This document shows positions 1-10,309 of a stretch of DNA of 64,000 nt, piece by piece. Each line of letters starts with the position of its first letter. Positions within the stretch are counted from its first letter, which is position 1. Under the pieces are notes generated by a model, which did not search any database, was not told the DNA's origin, and worked only from the letters and a program-made list of their open reading frames with translations. Source of the DNA: Aegilops tauschii subsp. strangulata (taxonomy: Eukaryota; Streptophyta; Magnoliopsida; Poales; Poaceae); NCBI RefSeq assembly GCF_002575655.3, contig NC_053037.3, forward strand, positions 443,765,793-443,829,792. The letters run 5' to 3'. Made by a program: the position numbers and the translations under genes.

Positions 1-746
1 TTGTGTTGGTTTGAATAGATGAATCTGAGATTGTTTGATGCATATCGTATAATCATACCCACGAATACTTGAGGTGACATTGGAGTATCTAGGTGACATT
101 AGGATTTTGGTTGATTTGTGTCTTAAGGTGTTATTCTAGTACGAACTCTATGATAGATCGAACGGAAAGAATAGCTTCGTGTTATTTTACTACGGACTCT
201 TGAATAGATCGACTAGAAAGGATAATTTTGAGGTGGTTTCGTATCCTACAATAATCTCTTCGTTTGTTCTCCGCTATTAGTTACTTTGGAGTGACTCTTT
301 GTTGCATGTTGAGGGATAGTTATATGATCCAATTATGTTATTATTGTTGAGAGAACTTGCACTAGTGAAAGTATGAACCCTAGGCCTTGTTTCCTAGCAT
401 TGCAATACCATTTACGCTCACTTTTATCATTAGTTACCTTGCTGTTTTTATAATTTCAGATTACAAAAACCTATATCTACCATCCATATTGCACTTGTAT
501 CACCATCTCTTCGCCGAACTAGTGCACCTATACAATTTACCATTGTATTGGGTGTGTTGGGGACACAAGAGACTCTTTGTTATTTGGTTGCAGGGTTGCT
601 TGAGAGAGAGCATCTTCATCCTACGCCTCCCACGGATTGATAAACCTTAGGCCGTCCACTTGCGGGAAATTTGCTACTGTCCTACAAACCTCTGCACTTG
701 GAGGCCCAACAACGTCTACAAGAAGAAGGTTGCGTAGTAGACATTA
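1..746 (+). repeat. 5' LTR, 3' portion only
   Basis: Bases 1-746 align without gaps to 15979-16724, the end of the 3' LTR (constant offset 15978). I count about 23 mismatches by eye, near 3%. The copy ends in ACATTA where the 3' LTR ends in the canonical CATCA. Confidence 0.93.
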
Positions 747-756
747 AGCTCTTTTC

Positions 757-774
757 TGGCGCCGTTGCCGGGGA
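757..774 (+). other. Primer binding site, Athila type
   Basis: TGGCGCCGTTGCCGGGGA lies 10 bases after the 5' LTR. This is the primer site known for Athila-lineage elements, usually assigned to tRNA-Asp. Confidence 0.85.
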
Positions 775-871
775 GGTGAGTGCTTGAAGGTATATCTTTA
801 GATCTTGCAATCGAATCTTTTAGTTTCTTGTTTTATCACTAGTTTAGTTTATAAAAGAAAATTACAAAAAA

Positions 872-1647
872 ATGGAATTAAGTTTGCCTCATATGCTTCA
901 TCTTTTTAATATCTTTCGTGAGAATGATGGTAAGGAAAATTGTGCTCAAGTGCTAGAAGAAGAAGTCTATAAAATGTTTGGCACTAAATCCTTGGATGAT
1001 GAGCATGATTGCAATGTTGTTAGTATGAATTCTTTGAATACCCATGATGCTAATGATATGCAAAGCCACAAGCTTGGGGATGCTATGTTTGATGAAGATG
1101 ATATGTTTAGTCCCCCAAGTTTTGATGAGCAAATTTATTATGATGAAAGCATGCCTCCTATTTATGATGATTATTGTGATGACACGTATGCTATAAAGAA
1201 TAATTATAACCATGAAACTTGTCATCATGATTTTAGTTTTCAATTGGATTATGCTTCACATGATAGTTATTTTGTTGAGTTTGCTCCCACTACTATTGAT
1301 GAGAATAAATTTCTTATGTGGAGAGTAGTAAAATTTCTATGCAAGTAGATCATGAAAAGAATACTTTATGTGATGGTTATATTGTTGAATTCATTCATTA
1401 TGCTACTGAAAATTATTATGAGGGAGGAACATATGCTTGTACATATTGCAATAATATCAAGTTTCCTCTCTATGTGCTTAAAATCTTGAAGCTATGCTTG
1501 TTTTGCCTTCCTATGCTAGTTGATTATTGTTCCCATAAGTTGTTTGCTCACAAAATCCCTATGCATAGGAAGTGGGTTAGACTTAAATGTGCTAGTCATA
1601 TTCTTCATGATGCTCTCTTTATGTTTCAATTCTTATGTCTTATGTGA
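872..1647 (+). pseudogene. Acidic ORF of a Sabrina-type element, frameshifted
   Basis: Function unknown. The first frame (872-1348) starts with ATG about 100 bases after the primer site and encodes MELSLPHMLHLFNIF followed by a region very rich in Asp, Glu, Asn, His and Met (for example DDYCDDTYA). A second frame (1318-1647) continues the same style and then becomes hydrophobic and Cys-rich, ending in MFQFLCLM. The two overlap near 1310-1348, so a single-base indel probably split one protein of roughly 255 residues. No zinc knuckle, protease or polymerase motif is present. It is the only coding-like sequence of the outer element. Its position just after the primer site is that of gag, but I see no gag domain. 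Confidence 0.6.
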
Positions 1648-2377
1648 GCATCATTGAAATCATCATGCCTAGCTAGGGGTGTTAAACGTTAGCGCTTGTT
1701 GGGAGGCAACTCAATTTTATTTTTGTTTCTTGCTTTTTGGTTCTGTTTAGTAATAAATAATTCATCTAGCCCTCTGTTTAGATGTGGTTTTATGTTTTAA
1801 TTAATGTTTTTTCCAGAGAAGACTTGGGTGAAGTCTTTGTCATCTTGCTGTAAAAAACAGAAACTTTAGCGCTCACGAGATTAGCTACAAAGTTTTACTG
1901 GAGAGTGATATTTAGTTAATTATTTCTGAAGATGATTACTAGACAAATTCCTCAGGTCCACCAATTTATTTCAGAATTTTTGGAGTTCCAGAAGTATACG
2001 TTTGATACAGATTACTACAGACTGTTCTGTTTTTGACAGATTCTGATTTCTATGTGTTGTTTGCTTATTTTGATGAATCTATGAGTAGTATCGGAGGGTA
2101 TGAACCATAGAGAATCTGGAATACAGTGGATATTACACCCATATGAATTTATAACGAGTTCACAACAGTACCTAAGTGGTGGTTTTATTTTCTTATACTA
2201 ACGGAGCTTACGAGTTTTCTGTTGAGTTTTGTGTTGTGAAGTTTTCATGTTTTGGGTAAAGATTCGATGGACTATGGCATAGGGAGTGGCAAGAGCCTAA
2301 GCTTGGGGATGCCCAAGGCACCCCAAGGTAATATTCAAGGACAACCAAGAGCCGAAGCTTGGGGATGCCCCGGAAGG
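1648..2377 (+). other. Non-coding internal region of outer element
   Basis: AT-rich internal sequence without a sustained ORF. Near its right end the motif AAGCTTGGGGATGCCC occurs twice (about 2298 and 2355). It resembles the element's own polypurine tract. The sequence stops abruptly at 2377 against the truncated LTR of the nested element. Confidence 0.6.
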
Positions 2378-4868
2378 CCACGACCTAAGGCACCTTACTC
2401 GTCGTCTGAAAAGTCTGCAACATGAAACGTTGCAGCCCGAAAACGGGTCAGCACATGGAATATGCTGGCAAAATAACACATAGAGAATAATGAACATGGT
2501 AATGCTATACTACATGCATATATGGCTGGTGGAAAGCTCTATGGTTACAGTTTTGCGAAAAGCCAATTTTTCCCTAGTGCAAAGGAATAAATTTTATTTA
2601 ACTATCATGGTGGTTGTGAAACATTGAGATGGTTGACAGCATCTCAATCCCAATTAAGTATCATCATTAACCCAACAAAATTAATTAAAGTAACATGGTG
2701 ATGAGATTCACATGATAATCCAGGTACTAGATACTCAAATTGTCCATAACCGGGGACACGGCTAACCATGATTAGTTTGTACACTCTGCAGAGGTTTGTG
2801 CACTTTTCCCCACAAGACTCGATCGCCTCCGTTAGATTACTCGCACTACATGGTGTTTGAGTAACGGATGACCGAGACACAGTCTTTCAGAAGTGTTTGC
2901 ACCTTACGTATGGGTAGACAGTTACACCTACTTTCCCCTACATCTGCTAGTCTACCACTGTAAGAGTTCACACAACTTAGTCAACTATGCTAGAGCCCAT
3001 AATAGCTTGCGGCTGCACACGGAAGTTTCTAGCATGAATAATCTTATGATCCCTTTGAGCCTGGGTGGCGGTCCAAAAGAAAAACAGGCAATCCTGGAAT
3101 ACCCAGGTACCTCAATCCACCCAGATGTGAGTTTTAGTTGCCACCTTAGGTAAACCATTAATTAATAATCTCACATCTGTCTCTCAAACCCAATCCACGT
3201 CTACGAGCATAGCATGGCAATATAATAGCAACGTAGAAGTAACTCCCAAGGGTTTGATAAATAAAACAGGGCAATAGGTACTACCTCAACTACTTCCCAA
3301 TACCCACAATTTAATTAGATCCTAATCATGCAATGTTTGAGGATTGATCTAATGCAATAAAAACTGGGTATGGAAAGGTATGATCGAAGTGTTACTTGCC
3401 TTGCTGATGATCCGCGAAACCTAGCGATTCAAAGTAACAAGCGGCGCACTCCGGGTACTCTATCGCAAACAAACAAGCAAACAATAAGTACTCATCTAAA
3501 TGCACGGGTAAAACTCGAATGAAAGATCCAACCAGAAAGTTCAACTTAAGAACTCCGGTTCGCAAAAAGAATCAACTCGAACGAAGCAACGAAAGTCAAA
3601 CGGCGAAAGAAACAAGCTTCGTTTACTAATCTGGATCTAGGTCAAATTTGACAGTAGCAAAAACTTGTTTGAGTAGGTTAAACGGAAAGAGAATTTCGAG
3701 ACGAAACGCTAGGCGCTTGAATCGCCTGATTCCGATAAACGAGCGAAAAGTTAAACGAAAACGAAGTTCCGATCAGAAATCGAGATCTGAAATAACCGCG
3801 AAAAAATCAACGAAAAAGAAAAACTGACGAACGGTTAAAGAACGGACGTTCATTAACAGAGAAAATCCGACGAACACGTTCGTTAAAACGAACGGGTCGG
3901 TGAACGTTCACTAAATAATAAAACCTAAGAAAATAAACCGATCTAGGGTTTTTTTTAAACAAACGGTTTTTTTGGAAAAACCGGCAAACGGCGGCGGCGG
4001 CTCGGTACCTCGTCGGGGACGGGCTCCGGCGGGGCGGCTTGGGCTCCGGCGAGGGTGGCTTTGGGCGGCGGGGGCTCGGGCGGGGCTCGAGGTGGCGAGG
4101 GGGTGGCGAGGGGCGGCTCCGGCGGCGAACGACGGCGGGCTTCGGGCGGCAGGGCTCCGGCTCCTGCGGGGATCGGCTCGGGGCGGGTGCGGGTACGGGG
4201 TGAAGGGGGGGGGGCGGCAGCGGTATATAAGGAGGGGGGGCTGCTTGGAGGAGGGGTAAGGCGGCGGCGGCGTCGTGTCCGAGCCGAACACGGCGGCGGC
4301 GGGCGGCGTGCGCGCGAGGGAGACGCGGGGATGGGCCGGCCGCTCGGCTGGGCCTCGGCCCGGTCGGGCGCGGAGCGTTTTTTTTATAAACATTCCGCCG
4401 AAAAAAATTCATAGAAAAATAAATAAAAATCCAAAAAAGATAAAACAAATTTTCCCCGTCTGGTTAAAATAATTAGAACAGGGTGAACATTTTTTGACAC
4501 AAAATGCAGTTTTGAAAACGTGCAATATTTTTAATGCAATTAAAATTGCAAATAAAAATCCGGATAAAATCCAATATATGATTTTAATATTTTTCCTCCA
4601 ATATTTCAATTGTTTTGGAGAAGTCATATTTTCTCCTCTCATTTATTTTTAACTGAAATATTTTTCTGGAGAGAAAATAATTAAAACCAAAATCCTCGTT
4701 TTATTATTTGATAAAATCAAATATGAAAAATCGAGAAAATCCCCAACTCTCTCCGAGGGTCCATGAGTTGCTTAGGATTTATCGAGGATTTGTCAAAATG
4801 CAATAAAATATGCTATGCAATGAATGATCTATGTATAACATTCCAAATTGAAAATTTGGGATGTTACA
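2378..4868 (-). repeat. 3' LTR of Tekay-like element, truncated
   Basis: It matches 10558-13048 almost exactly. In minus sense it starts TGTAACATCCC at 4868, but it stops at 2378 instead of running on to the terminal GGTCGCTACA found in the other copy. The segment 3980-4380 is extremely GC-rich and 4390-4800 is AT-rich. Confidence 0.92.
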
Positions 4869-4870
4869 AG

Positions 4871-4882
4871 CCTACCCCCCTT
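4871..4882 (-). other. Polypurine tract
   Basis: Minus-strand AAGGGGGGTAGG sits two bases before the 3' LTR start and overlaps the last codon of pol, the expected place for second-strand priming. Confidence 0.75.
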
Positions 4883-6590
4883 AAGATGAATCTCGCCCTC
4901 GAGATTCGGGTTGGCTAGAAAACAAGTGGGAGTGGTCCTTCCGTAGATCTTCCTCTCGCTCCCAGGTGGCTTCCTCTTCCGTGTGGTGACTCCACTGGAC
5001 TTTGCAAAACTTGATAACCTTACTTCGGGTAACTCGGCTGGCATACTCGAGAATCTTAACTGGTTTCTCCTCATAGGTCAAATCACTTTCCAGCTGAATC
5101 GCTTCCAGCGGCACGGTATCTCTCAGTGGTATCTCAGCCATCTCTGCGTGGCACTTCTTCAACTGGGAAACGTGAAATACATCATGAACTCCAGACAATC
5201 CTTCGGGCAATTCCAGCTTGTAGGCAACTTCTCCCATACGTTCCAAAACTCTGTATGGTCCGATAAAACAGGGCGCTAGCTTTCCCTTAACTCCAAAGCG
5301 CTTCACTCCTCGAAGTGGTGATACTCGAAGATACACTCGGTCTCCGGCTTCATGAACTGTCTCCTTTCGTTTAGAATCAACATAACTCTTCTGTCTGGAC
5401 TGGGCTACCTTGAGCCTATCGCGAATCAGCCTCACTTTCTGTTCAGACTCCTTAATCAAATCTGGTCCAAACAACTGACGGTCTCCAACCTCGTCCCATA
5501 ACAACGGTGTTCTACGCCTCCTTCCGTACAAAGCTTTGAAAGGGGCCATCTTCAAACTGGTTTGATAACTGTTGTTGTAAGAAAACTCTGCATATGGCAA
5601 ATTGTCGTCCCAACTAGATCCATAATCTAGTGCACAAGCTCTCAACATATCCTCCAATATCTGATTGACTCTCTCGGTCTGTCCATCTGTCTGTGGGTGA
5701 AAGGCTGTACTAAATTCTAGCCTGGTTCCCAATGTTTCATGTAACTGCTTCCAAAACTTCGAGGTAAACTGGGTTCCTCTGTCTGATACAATGGTCCTCG
5801 GAACTCCATGCAAACATACGATCCTGGTCATGTATATATTCGCCAACTTAGCACTGGTGTAAGTGGTCTTCACTGGAATGAAATGAGCCACTTTCGTTAA
5901 ACGGTCGACTACAACCCATATTGAGTCATAGCCTGAACGAGTCCTTGGCAATCCGGTGATAAAATCCATGCCTATTTTATCCCACTTCCATTCGGGTATC
6001 GGCAATGGTTGTAGCAATCCTGCTGGCTTCTGATGCTCTGCTTTCACTCTCTGACATACATCACAAACTGCTACATACTCCGCAATATCCTTCTTCATTC
6101 CGGTCCACCAGAAAGAATTTTTCAGATCCAAATACATCTTGGTATTTCCTGGGTGAATCGAGTACAGTGAATCATGGGCTTCTTGCAAAATCAACTTCCT
6201 GATCTCCGGATCATTGGGCACATAAACGCGGTCCTCAAACCATAAGGTATCGTGCTCATCCTCACGAAATCCCTTGGCTTTTCCTTTGCTCATCTTCTCC
6301 TTTATCTCGTCAATCTCCTTGTCTGTCTTCTGCTCTTCTCTGATCCTTTCCATCAAGGTAGACTGAAACTCCAGTGTCGCTAAATAGCCTCTTGGGACTA
6401 TCTCCAAACATAGCTCGCGAAGGTCTTCGGCTAACTCCTGAGGTAACTCTCCTGTCATGAGGGTGTTGACATGACTCTTGCGGCTCAACGCATCTGCTAC
6501 TACGTTAGCCTTTCCTGGGTGATAATGCAATCTCATATCATAGTCCTTAATGAGCTCCAACCATCTCCTCTGTCTGAGATTTAACTCCTT
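4881..6590 (-). pseudogene. pol, C-terminal part: late RNase H, integrase, chromodomain
   Basis: This continues the gag-pol frame after a TAG at 6593-6591. It starts in the RNase H/connection region (LELIKDYDMRLHYHPGKANV, then VADALSRKS), followed by the integrase zinc finger (HDSLYSIHPGNTKMY with CDVCQRVK), the catalytic core (DFITGLPRTRSGYDSIWVVV, SDRGTQFTSKFW, HPQTDGQTERVN) and the GPY/F region (FIGPYRVLERMGEVAYKLEL). The C terminus reads VKILEYASRVTRSKVIKF and VQWSHHTEEEATWE, a chromodomain, which in this lineage is known to steer integration to particular chromatin. The segment is open for 559 codons to the TAG/stop at 4881. The catalytic D, D and E are all visible, so decay is confined to upstream stop codons. 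Confidence 0.9.
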
Positions 6591-8216
6591 CTACGTGAAA
6601 ATGTACTTCAAACTCTTGTGATCCGTGTACACCTCACAATGGTTTCCGATGAGAAAATGTCTCCATGTCTTCAACGCATGCACCACGGCTGCTAACTCCA
6701 AATCATGCGTAGCATAATTCTTCTCATGGGGTTTAAGTTGTCGTGAAGCATATGACACAACTCTTCCTTCCTGCATAAGCACTGCTCCAAGTCCTCGACG
6801 AGAAGCGTCGCAATAAACTTCATAATCCTTGCGTTGATCTGGCAGAATCAACACTGGTGATGTAACCAATCGTTTCTTCAATTCTTGGAAACTAGCTTCA
6901 CAATCCTCGGTCCAATTGAACTGGGTGTCCTTCTTAAATAACTCAGTCATGGGCTTAGCAATCTTCGAGAAATTCTCAATGAACCTCCGGTAGTATCCTG
7001 CAAGTCCAAGAAAACTCCGGATCTCTCCAACTGACGTGGGTGATTCCCAACTTGTCACTGTGTCAACTTTGGCAGGGTCTACTGCTACTTCTTCTCCAGA
7101 AATAACATGTCCGAGGAATCCAAGTTCCTTCAGCCAAAATTCACATTTGCTGAACTTGGCATATAACTGATGTTCTCTGAGCTTCTCAAGTACCAATCGC
7201 AAATGCTCCTCATGCTCTTCCTCATTCTTGGAAAAGACTAAAATATCATCAATGAACACCACGACGAACTTGTCCAAAAACTCCATAAACACTTTGTTCA
7301 TCAGGTTCATGAAATAGGCAGGTGCGTTAGTCAGACCAAATGACATAACGGTATACTCATACAGCCCATATCTGGTGGTAAAAGCCGTCTTAGGTATATC
7401 ATGCTCTCGAATCTTTAACTGATGGTATCCTGATCGTAGATCGATCTTGGAAAATACTTTAGCTCCTTGTAAGCGGTCAAACAAATCATTGATCATCAGC
7501 AGTGGGTACTTGTTTTTTATGGCCACTTCATTCAATCCACGATAATCGACAACCATCCTCAACGATCCATCTTTCTTCTCCACTAGAAGTACTGGTGATC
7601 CCCAAGGTGACGAACTTGGGCGAATATAGCCTTTATCCAGTAACTCCTTGATCTGCTTCTTAATTTCCTCCAAATCTTTTGCGGGCATCCTGTACGGTCT
7701 CTTAGATATTGGCCCTGTGCCTGGCAAAAGTTCAATCAGAAACTCAATGTCTCTATCCGGTGGCATGCCTGGCAACTCTTCTGGAAATACATCCGGATAA
7801 TCCTTCACCACTGGTACTTCCTCCTGTACAACTCCTGATAAGGAATTCACTTGAGTCCTCTTTGGCATATGCCGGGATACATACTTGATCCTTTTTCCTT
7901 CTGGGGTGGTAAGCAAAATCGACTTGCTGGCACAATCGATGTTCCCTTCATACTTCGATAGCCAATCCATTCCCAAAATCACATCCAAACCTTGCGACTC
8001 CAAAATTATTAGGTCTGAGGGGAAAACATGCCTACCAATGGCCAATGGCATCTAAAAACATCCTTGGCTTGCCATATACTCTGCTCCTGGCGAGGTTACT
8101 AACATAGGTGTTCTGAGAACTTTGGTGGGCAACTTAAACTTATCCACAAATCCCCTTGATATGTATGAATGCGATGCACCAGTATCGAAAAGAACGATTG
8201 CAGTAAATGACTTAAC
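6591..8216 (-). pseudogene. pol, N-terminal part: protease and reverse transcriptase
   Basis: In frame with gag. The aspartic protease motif DTGASHS is encoded at 8186-8166. A TAG follows at 8054-8052, after which the frame is open for 486 codons to another TAG at 6593-6591. Reverse transcriptase motifs are [32 protein letters not shown] and the catalytic [10 protein letters not shown]; RNase H begins with [18 protein letters not shown]. All catalytic residues are present. Both interruptions are single TAG codons with no frameshift. A TAG at 8054-8052 separates SQGCF from MPLAIG, and one at 6593-6591 separates KYIFT from KELNL; both are places where related elements would read through. The protein would copy element RNA inside the particle. 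Confidence 0.9.
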
Positions 8217-9269
8217 TTAAAACTTACCTATTACTGCATCAGGCTGTGCTTCAACCTCCTCCACGCTCACGTGGTTCACAAGTCCTTTGTTGAACGGGTT
8301 CGGCTTCTTCCCAGAGCTTCCATTGCCATTTCCATTCTGGGCTTCAGGACATTCATTGGCATAATGTCCAGTCTTCTGGCACTTAAAGCAAGTGACTTGG
8401 CTCAGGTCCCTCTTGGCTGGGGTACACGGGTTGGTGCGGTTCTGTCTGTTGCTTCCTCCATTCCCATTACCATTCTTGGAGCCATAATGGTTGTGCGAAC
8501 TACCTCCTCCATGGGTATGCTGAAACTGTCCTCCCGGTTTCGGGGCAAAACGTGGTCTCTGTTGAGCTCCAGAATTATACTTCCCTTGTCCATACTTCCT
8601 CTTACGGGTTTCAATCTGCTGTTGCTTCCCTTCAATCATGAGAGCTCTATCTACCAACTGCTGGTAGTTGTTGAAGGTTGCTACCATCAACTGCATACTC
8701 AGTTCATCATTCAGTCCTTCCAAAAATTTCTCCTGCTTGGCTGCATCTGTAGCAACATCATCTGGTGCATAACGTGCTAACTTACTGAAATCCTCCACAT
8801 ACTGGCCTATGGTGCGTCCTCCTTGGCGTAGGTTGCGAAACTCACGCTTCTTCATAGCCATAGCTCCTGCTGAAACATGAGCTGTACGGAAAGCTTGCTG
8901 AAACTGGTCCCATGTGACAGTGTCAATAGGGTGTGTGGCTGTGTAATTCTCCCACCATGATGCTGCGGGTCCATCAAGCTGATGTGCGGCAAAACACACT
9001 CTTTCCGCATCTGTGCATCCTGCAGTGGTCAACTCCCTTCCAACTTTGGGGAGCCAATCATCTGCAACAATCGGCTCGGTGCTACTGGAAAACACCGGCG
9101 GGTTTAGCCTCAAGAAATGGGCTAAGTGATCAACAGGTGGTGGTGGCGATGGGTTGTTGTTGTTGTTGCCTTGGTTCTGCACTAACACTTGCATCAGGGC
9201 ATTCTATTGCTGAATCAACTGAGTGATCTCTGGTGGGAAGACAAATCCGGTGTCGCGTCTCGGAGGCAT
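8217..9269 (-). pseudogene. gag nucleocapsid/capsid region of Tekay-like element
   Basis: The likely start is the ATG at 9269-9267 (MPPRRDTGFVFPPEIT), giving a frame continuous with pol. A TAG at 9206-9204 breaks it, after which it is open from MQVLVQNQG to a TAA at 8219-8217. The retrotransposon gag domain spans about residues 45-190 of the open part (ADDWLPKVGRELTTAG, AASWWENYT, FEFRNL-type sequence KKREFRNLRQGG, YVEDFSKLARYAP). A CCHC zinc knuckle follows: CFKCQKTGHYANECPEAQ. Asn- and Gly-rich spacers flank it. The protein packages element RNA. The 9269-to-4881 frame is 1463 codons with four internal stops (9204, 8217, 8052, 6591) and no frameshift, unusually clean decay. Confidence 0.88.
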
Positions 9270-9466
9270 CTGATGGGTTAGAAAAGATGAGAATTAAGAA
9301 TAGAATGGGGTCTAGAGGGAAAACACTACCCATATGCTCATGAGTCAAATACAATCAATATCACTCAATCAATTCAAACAAGGCATACAATCGATCTAAC
9401 TAGCGTTACAAAGTGCTTGAACTATACTATTAAATGGGGGAAAACTACTACTGATATGGTGGTCTA

Positions 9467-10198
9467 CTAGAAATTCTGATCAGTTGAAGACTCCATGATA
9501 TCTGCTCCAGCTTCATCAACAAAGTCATCTTCACTTGGTTCCGAGTCGGTGTCGTCGATGATGATGTAGTTATCCGGGCAAATGCATTCGTCATCTTCTG
9601 CTTTTGGCACTGGATTTCCCATGAATACTCCAATCTTCTTCTCCAGGTCGTCATTCTTCCCTACTAGTGCGACGATTTCCTCCAAATAATCCTCGCGTGT
9701 AGCCTTGAGTTCTTCCTCCAGCTCCTTGATCTTCGTCAATGCCTTCTTCAACTCTTCCTTGTCTGAGCACATCTGGTTCTCCTGGCGGCGAATGTGTTGG
9801 TTTTGCTCCTGGATGAAAGCTGCAATTGATCCATCCTTCTTGGTTCTGATCATCTCCCATTGCTCGTCTCGGCGTCCACAAATCTGATAAATTGTATCCT
9901 TAAGCTCCTTGTGGTAGACTTCTCCAATGCATCCCATGGCGATGTGGGCGGCCATGCTCTTCCCGAAACTCCAGGTTGGTGCTTCGAAAACCAGTCTTAT
10001 GGGTTCAGTAACGGGCACAAACGTCGTTCCTGGAATGTGAACTTGAATCTTCCAGCTCTCCTCTTCGGGTAATGTGGCGTTGTAGGTTCCGGTGATGCTT
10101 GGTATTCCTATGTTAAAGTACTTAGCGACTTCCTTCAAGTGTCGTCCAAAAGGCGTGTCTTCATCTGGTTGCATGAACTTGCTCCTTGCATCCGCCAT
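9467..10198 (-). CDS. Extra ORF upstream of gag (ORF0-like), intact, coiled-coil
   Basis: An intact 243-residue frame between the primer site and gag on the element's sense strand; ATG at 10198. The N-terminal half (MADARSKFMQPDEDTPFGRH, GIPSITGTYNAT, WKIQVHIPGT, IRLVFEAPTWSFGKSMAAHI) looks like a compact folded domain. Residues ~115-190 form a charged heptad-like stretch (EELKKALTKIKELEEELKAT), probably a coiled coil. The tail is acidic (DDTDSEPSEDDFVDEAG). No catalytic motif is recognised. Extra ORFs before gag are known in some plant gypsy elements (for example rice RIRE3/RIRE8). It is the only undamaged frame of this element, although gag-pol has four stops. Function unknown; multimerisation is plausible. 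Confidence 0.75.
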   Translation of the reverse strand: MADARSKFMQPDEDTPFGRHLKEVAKYFNIGIPSITGTYNATLPEEESWKIQVHIPGTTFVPVTEPIRLVFEAPTWSFGKSMAAHIAMGCIGEVYHKELKDTIYQICGRRDEQWEMIRTKKDGSIAAFIQEQNQHIRRQENQMCSDKEELKKALTKIKELEEELKATREDYLEEIVALVGKNDDLEKKIGVFMGNPVPKAEDDECICPDNYIIIDDTDSEPSEDDFVDEAGADIMESSTDQNF

Positions 10199-10293
10199 TC
10201 CTAAAAGAGTAGAAAGTGGAGAGGGGTCAGAAATGAGAAGAGAGAAGTGTTCTAGGGCTTAAGCTTAGTGGTCGTGTCCTACAGTCAGCGTGT

Positions 10294-10305
10294 GCTCTGA
10301 TACCA
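10294..10305 (-). other. Primer binding site, initiator Met-tRNA type
   Basis: Minus-strand TGGTATCAGAGC lies four bases inside the 5' LTR end (…CGCTACA at 10310). It matches the 3' end complement of plant initiator Met-tRNA. Confidence 0.9.
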
Positions 10306-10309
10306 CCTT

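Noticed and set aside
757..774. tRNA gene at primer sites
   Set aside because: Only the 12-18 bases complementary to a tRNA 3' end are present; no cloverleaf surrounds them.
3807..4472. Several overlapping proline-, arginine- and glycine-rich ORFs on both strands in the Tekay-like LTR (also 12090-12627)
   Set aside because: They overlap in many frames inside a GC-rich LTR block, differ between the two LTR copies by frameshifting indels, and show no domain.
8271..8780. 169-codon plus-strand ORF across the Tekay-like gag
   Set aside because: Opposite-strand shadow of the zinc-knuckle region of gag.
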